Source: Thecamonas trahens ATCC 50062
Lineage: Eukaryota; Apusozoa; Apusomonadida; Apusomonadidae
Direction of reading: 5' to 3'
Length of the DNA: 50,024 nt
Assembly (NCBI RefSeq): GCF_000142905.1
Contig: NW_013657665.1
Coordinates: 468,531 to 518,554, forward strand
Under the pieces are notes generated by a model. That model was given only the letters and a program-made list of their open reading frames with translations, was not told the origin of the DNA and made no database searches. The position numbers and the translations under genes are program-made. This document shows, piece by piece, positions 46,001 through 50,024 of this stretch (position 1 is its first letter; the number at the start of each line of letters is the position of its first letter).

Positions 46001-47880
46001 TCATGCGGCGCTTTTCGCAAAGGCCAAGGAGAACAAGGCGCTGGCCGAGGTGGAGGGCGACTTGCTCAAGGAGGAGCTGGAGGCCGAGAAAACCACTCGT
46101 GCACTGTACGCGGCCGCAGCCGGCGAGAGCGGTGGAGCGAGCATCACGCTACACCAGTTGAAGCGGACCATTGTCAAGCTTGGCATCGGGATGCGCAAGG
46201 GTGAGTTTGCGCGGCTGATGGAGCTGACCCGCGCCAACGCCGACGGCACGCTGGGCGAGGAGGCGCTTGTGGTTGGCTTCCGCAAGCTACTCAAGGAGCA
46301 CCGCGCCAAGCAGCTCGTCGAACTGCTAGAGGACGAAGACGCGGCGGCGGCCGAGGTTCGCGAGACGCTCGAAAAGGCGATTTCAGCGCCGGTCGTCGTC
46401 CCGCTCGCCAGCGACAATGGCGCTGAGCCCAAAAGCACTCAACCAAGTGGTGCCGACGGAGAGGACCCAGCCGATGACGACGACCCCAACGCCGAGCTCT
46501 CGTACACCCACTCGGAGCACTCGGGGCTTGCCGAGGACGAGGCCGGCAAAAGTGACGCTAAGCGTGGGCGATGGCGGCGGAGACGGCGTGGGTCGTCATC
46601 GTCGGGCTCAGACACGTACACGTACTCGTACTCGAGCTACGGACCGCACTCGTCGGCGTCGAGTGACTCGAGCAACACAAGCGACTCGAGCGACTCGGGC
46701 AGTGGGTCGGCCAGCGGCGGTGGCGACGGAGGCGGATGGAAGGGCTCGGCAAAGCACGCAGCCAAAGACCCGCTTCAGCCGGGATGTGGGCCGACGGCGA
46801 CGGGTCCGGACAACGCCGGGCAGTGCTATGTTGTCGGGTGCGAGTGCTCGGCATTTGTCAAGAAGAAGTTTGGGTTTGACAAGAGCCAGTGCTCCGAGTG
46901 CTTCCACGGATGCACCTCGCACGCGTCGACGGGTGCGGCGCCGGCTGGCAGTAGTGCCGGCAGCAGTGACAAGGGTAAGAGCAAGGGCAAGAGCGGCAGC
47001 GCCACGAGTGGGATGTCGAAGCGCGAGGCCTTCCTGGCCCGGCTGAACGCTGCCAAGAACGAAGCCGCTGCCGCCGAGGAAGCCAAGAAGAAGCCGGCCA
47101 AGAAACTCTCGGGCTGGGCGGAGCGGCAACGCGAGAAGGAGGCGGCGGCGGCGGGTGCCGGGAAGAGTGAGGCGAGTGCAGGCAAGAGCGCCGGGGAGAG
47201 ACGGGGTGGAAAGAAGAAGCGCAAGGGCGAGCTTTCCGAGGCAGAGCTAGAGGCGATCGACGACGAGGAGAAGCGGGCGCTACTGGTGAAGACGAGCAAG
47301 CTCAAGAGCGCACTCAAGACTGTGAAGGACGAGTGCAAGCTCCGCAAGGCTATCATCGACAAGCAGGTGGGTGAGATGGCATTCCTGGCGGACGAGGTCT
47401 CGATGCTGGGCAAGGAGCTGGAGATCGAACGGCACTCGCGTGAGCGACTGGAGGCCAAGCTGGCCAAGGTGACGGCCAAGCTCGAGGGCTACGAGTTTTA
47501 CCTGGCACAGGAGCAGGAGGCCAAGGAGCTGCGTGTGCGGCGACGGGCCAAGGCGGCCAAGGAGGCGCGAGCGGCGCGGCGGGAGGCCAAGAAGCGTATG
47601 TTCAGCAAGGGCATGGAGCTCAATCCATCGGGACTCGCTCTCGACCCAGTCGACGATCCTAGCCACACCGCAACCGGCGACGTGCTCGCGCCGGTGCGGG
47701 ACAAGGTGGAGGCGGCCAAGGCTGATGGTGCGAGCGGCGACGATGGCGACGCATCGCCCGAGCTACCTGCTCTCCCGGGCTCGGCGTCTGACTCGTCGTC
47801 GCCGTCGTCGGTTGTGGCTGCGGCTGCAAGCTTGGTCAACTCATCGGTGTCCGAGAGTGAGACGCCAGCGTCGACGGCAT

Positions 47881-47916
<36 letters not shown>

Positions 47917-48350
47917 GTCATACTCGCGGTGGTGCGAGGCAGCGACAGCGGCGCATGCGCATGCGGTCGAAGAGGCCGCGGCGGCGGCAGCGGCAGCGGG
48001 TCCAGGCTGCAGAGACCGAGGTTGCGGGAGGCGGTGTGGTGTACGACGAGGCTGCGGCAGCAGAGGAGGCGCGGGCAGCCCGTGAGGCGCGGCGGGCGGC
48101 GCGGCTGCAGAAGCGCAAGGAGGCCAAGGCTGCGGCCAAGGCTGCAGCGCGAGAGACCGCACGCGCTGAGCGCAAGGCCAAGCGGCGGTTGGAAGGCAGC
48201 CATCGGCCGGGTCGTGGACGGCGCGGGTCGTCGCGGCGGTCAGAGGGTGGCAAAGCGAAGCGACGGCGCAAGGCTGCCGAGCCTCCACCGCCGCCGCCTG
48301 ACGAGTTTGTTGGCGAAGAGCCGCCGCCGCCACCACCCGAACATGCGTAG
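43065..48350 (+). CDS. Giant acidic, coiled-coil protein with Cys/His module (uncharacterised)
   Basis: A 1,761-residue open frame. Order: Gly-rich start (weak; the real N-terminus may be altered by an intron ending CTGGGCAG at about 43235); acidic region with YEYEYYDEEED; PEPEPAPEPEP repeats near 418-445; Pro-rich 640-690; coiled coil 700-880; a helical block from 885 with a degenerate EF-hand at 916-927 (DQNSSGTIPWAR; Arg instead of the final Glu) and a second helical pair to about 1100; Ser/Asp-rich 1140-1230; a Cys/His module at 1254-1286 (C-x4-C-x-C-x14-C-x2-C-x-H-x4-H); a long charged coiled coil 1310-1530; basic tail and PPPPPPDEFVGEE end. I recognise no named family. Possibly a cytoskeletal or ciliary scaffold; this is a guess. 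It converges on the downstream kinase with 25 bp between stops. Confidence 0.8.
44310..44396 (+). repeat. Coding repeat for Pro-Glu-Pro-Ala units
   Basis: Tandem CCAGAGCCAGCGCCGGAA-type units within the giant gene, encoding APEPEPAPEPEP. Confidence 0.85.
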
Positions 48351-48375
48351 CTTGATGAGCGAAAGGATACAGAGT

Positions 48376-49818
48376 TTAGCGAAGATGTGAGACACGGGAG
48401 CGAGACCGCGAACGCGAACGTGAGCGGCGCGAGTTGGCCGACTTTGAGCCCGACTTGGACTTTGAGCCCGACTTGGCCTTGGTCTTGGTCTTGGTCTTGG
48501 CCTTGGACTTGGCCTTGGCCTTGGACTTGGACTTGGCCTTGGCCTTGGACTTGGACTTGGAGTGGGTGCGTCGCTTAGCGACGACTGTGGCGACAGCACG
48601 GGTCTCATCGATGTTGTCGCGATTGAGGGCAAAGTACTCGTGGCGGAGGGCGCGCTTTGCAGTGGGTCGCTTTTCAGGGTCGGAGGCGAGCATGGAGCGA
48701 ACGATGCGCCATGCCGGCGAGTTGTAGTCGTCAGGATCGGTGGCCTTCTTGGCATCAAGAGCCTGGCGGACCTTGGCATGGGAGCGGAAGCCGCGGCGGG
48801 AGGAGGGCGGGACGTGGAGGAGGAGCTCGAGCATGACGATGCCGGCCGAGTAGATGTCGACCTTTGTGGAGTAGCCGCGCTCTCGGCGTGAGGCAGAGGC
48901 AACCTCGGGTGCCATGTAGCCCGGAGTGCCGTAACACCTTGTGGGCCGGTCGTTGTCGTCGTAGGGGGCGGCGCAGTCATAGTCGACGAGCATGGCGCGG
49001 CGGCGGCGGCGATCAAAGAGGATGTTGTCGGGCTTGACGTCGCGGTAGATGACGCCGCGCTTGTGGACGTGGGCGAGCGAGCGAAGGATGTCATAGAGGT
49101 ATGTGGCGACGAGGCCGTGCTCGGAGGAGAGGACCGAGGAGGCGTAGATAAAGGGCAGGACGATGGCGTAGCAGCCCGTAGCCGGGAGCGGGGCCCAGTC
49201 GAGGAGGTCGGGGATGCACGGGTGGCCTTGCAGGGTGAGCAGGTTTGCAACCTCCTTGGGCGGCTCGTCGTCGGTGTAGCGGTCGTCGTCGATGATCTTG
49301 ACAACGAGGAGCTTGCCCGGGTTCTCGCGATGGAGGGCCTTGTACACCACCGTGTCCTCGCCCTGGTAGATACGATCACGGAAGACGTACTTGGCGTTGA
49401 GGGCAAGGAGGTTAGCCTCCTGCGGGAAGACGGCCTTGGTCAGATCCGAGTCCGAGTCGCCGGTCCACGAGGCGTACTCGTACTCGTACGAGCCGCCCGA
49501 GCCGCCCGAGCCAGACTCGGGCGCCAGGGCCTGGTACGGCACAAACGAGCCGTAGTACCGCGTCTCGCCCGAGCACGAGCAGTTTCCTGAGCTACCCGAG
49601 CCCCATGCCGAGGCCGAGTAAGCCGAGACTGGCGTCGACGAGTCGCTCGCGGCGGACGATGAGCCAGCAGAGCCGGCCTGCGCAAAGTCGACCCGCTTCC
49701 TCCGCCGCCTGGACCCGTTGGCGGCCGACGAGCGCCGGCGGCGCGGCTTGGCGCCTGCATGGGAAGCCGGCGACGACGACGCATTGCGTGACTTGAGCAC
49801 GCGGGAGAAGAGGCCCAT
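48376..49818 (-). CDS. Divergent protein kinase with DYD in place of DFG
   Basis: 480 residues. Basic and Ser-rich N-terminus, a YEYEYASWTGDSDSD stretch, then the kinase domain at about 145-420: RIYQGEDTVVYKAL (glycine loop degenerate), LLVVKIIDDD (VAIK-like Lys), GVIYRDVKPDNILF (Y258, R259, D260), MLVDYDCAAP (D279, Y280, D281) and CYGTPGYMAPEV. The catalytic Asp, Asn, metal-binding Asp and APE are kept, so activity is likely, but His of HRD is Tyr and DFG is DYD. Overall it recalls CDC7-like or CK2-like kinases. The tail is a KSKAKAKSKSKAKAK repeat then SRSRSRSRS. ATG 49818 begins MGLFSRVL. The tail repeat is encoded by 48462-48560. Confidence 0.85.
   Translation of the reverse strand: MGLFSRVLKSRNASSSPASHAGAKPRRRRSSAANGSRRRRKRVDFAQAGSAGSSSAASDSSTPVSAYSASAWGSGSSGNCSCSGETRYYGSFVPYQALAPESGSGGSGGSYEYEYASWTGDSDSDLTKAVFPQEANLLALNAKYVFRDRIYQGEDTVVYKALHRENPGKLLVVKIIDDDRYTDDEPPKEVANLLTLQGHPCIPDLLDWAPLPATGCYAIVLPFIYASSVLSSEHGLVATYLYDILRSLAHVHKRGVIYRDVKPDNILFDRRRRRAMLVDYDCAAPYDDNDRPTRCYGTPGYMAPEVASASRRERGYSTKVDIYSAGIVMLELLLHVPPSSRRGFRSHAKVRQALDAKKATDPDDYNSPAWRIVRSMLASDPEKRPTAKRALRHEYFALNRDNIDETRAVATVVAKRRTHSKSKSKAKAKSKSKAKAKSKAKTKTKTKAKSGSKSKSGSKSANSRRSRSRSRSRSRVSHLR
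48460..48560. repeat. Coding repeat for Lys/Ser/Ala tail of kinase
   Basis: Plus-strand CTTGGACTTGGCC-type units, minus-strand AAGTCCAAGGCC, encoding KSKAK. A similar unit at 5815-5880 encodes KDKDKSKSK in the other kinase gene. Confidence 0.9.
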
Positions 49819-50024
49819 GAGTGTATTCCTTCCGTTGGGAAGGGGGAAGAGGGGGAAAGGGGGGAGGGAGGGAGGGAGGGAGGGAGGGAGGGGTGTGAGT
49901 GGGTGACAGGGGTGAGGGGGGTGAGGGGAGGTGGGAGGGTGGAGAGCGCCAAAGCCAAAAAAGTTGAATATTTTGTACGAGAGGATGGCAATGGCATGGC
50001 ATGCGGTGGAGGGGGGGGGGGTAG
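49819..50024. other. Upstream region of kinase gene, with GGGA repeat
   Basis: Contains a (GGGA)n tract at 49860-49892 and an AT-rich patch near 49958-49975 (AAAAAAGTTGAATATTTTGTA) that stands out from the GC-rich surroundings and could hold promoter elements. The window ends in a G run. Confidence 0.4.

Noticed and set aside
1-50024. tRNA, rRNA, CRISPR, transposons or bacterial operons
   Set aside because: I found no GGTTCGANTCC-type tRNA box, rRNA block, regularly spaced repeats, transposase or reverse-transcriptase motif; the gene families and introns are eukaryotic.

Overview
This is nuclear DNA of a GC-rich, compact, free-living eukaryote. Genes are intact eukaryotic families: a HECT E3 ligase, a LisH-WD40 TBL1-like protein, Nup155, RPA14, PDE6D, CFAP410, sphingosine kinase, a mitochondrial carrier and a RasGEF. 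They sit on both strands with strong G/C third-position bias, and intergenic DNA is full of microsatellites and G/C tracts. CFAP410 and PDE6D point to a flagellated cell. A GC-rich protist with unikont/apusozoan-like gene content, such as the apusomonad Thecamonas, fits best; this is inference from gene content only. A 100-base N run (39194-39293) marks a scaffold gap.

Layout: 65-6541 (minus strand) holds a partial gene, a HECT ligase and a CK2-like kinase. 6814-17834 (plus) holds a carnitine acyltransferase, an ankyrin protein, PDE6D, an LRR receptor kinase, a TBL1-like protein and a coiled-coil protein. 17861-21924 (minus) holds a FAM210-like protein, a membrane dual-specificity phosphatase and CFAP410. 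23029-27964 (plus) holds an EF-hand membrane protein with an arginine-rich tail and a zinc-finger/DERA-like fusion. 27985-29954 (minus) holds an SNase-like nuclease and RPA14. 30143-31750 (plus) is a membrane protein. 31778-39531 (minus) holds a mitochondrial carrier, sphingosine kinase and Nup155. 40293-48350 (plus) holds a RasGEF and a giant acidic coiled-coil protein. 48376-49818 (minus) is a second divergent kinase.

The genes are not an operon or a functional cluster. Themes are signalling (three kinases, a phosphatase, RasGEF, sphingosine kinase), ciliary/trafficking proteins, mitochondrial metabolism (acylcarnitine handling, carrier, FAM210) and core nuclear machinery. Six introns are well supported by donor, acceptor, phase and homology. 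All lie close to the 5' end of their gene and begin GTAC or GTATGT. All four convergent gene pairs have stop codons only 20-27 bp apart. Several genes carry single-base frameshifts that look like sequencing errors. I see no tRNA, rRNA, CRISPR or transposon. The most interesting items are the DERA-like fusion lacking its Schiff-base lysine, the multi-pass membrane phosphatase, the plant-style LRR receptor kinase, two kinases with altered catalytic motifs, and a near-perfect 23-bp hairpin between Nup155 and sphingosine kinase.
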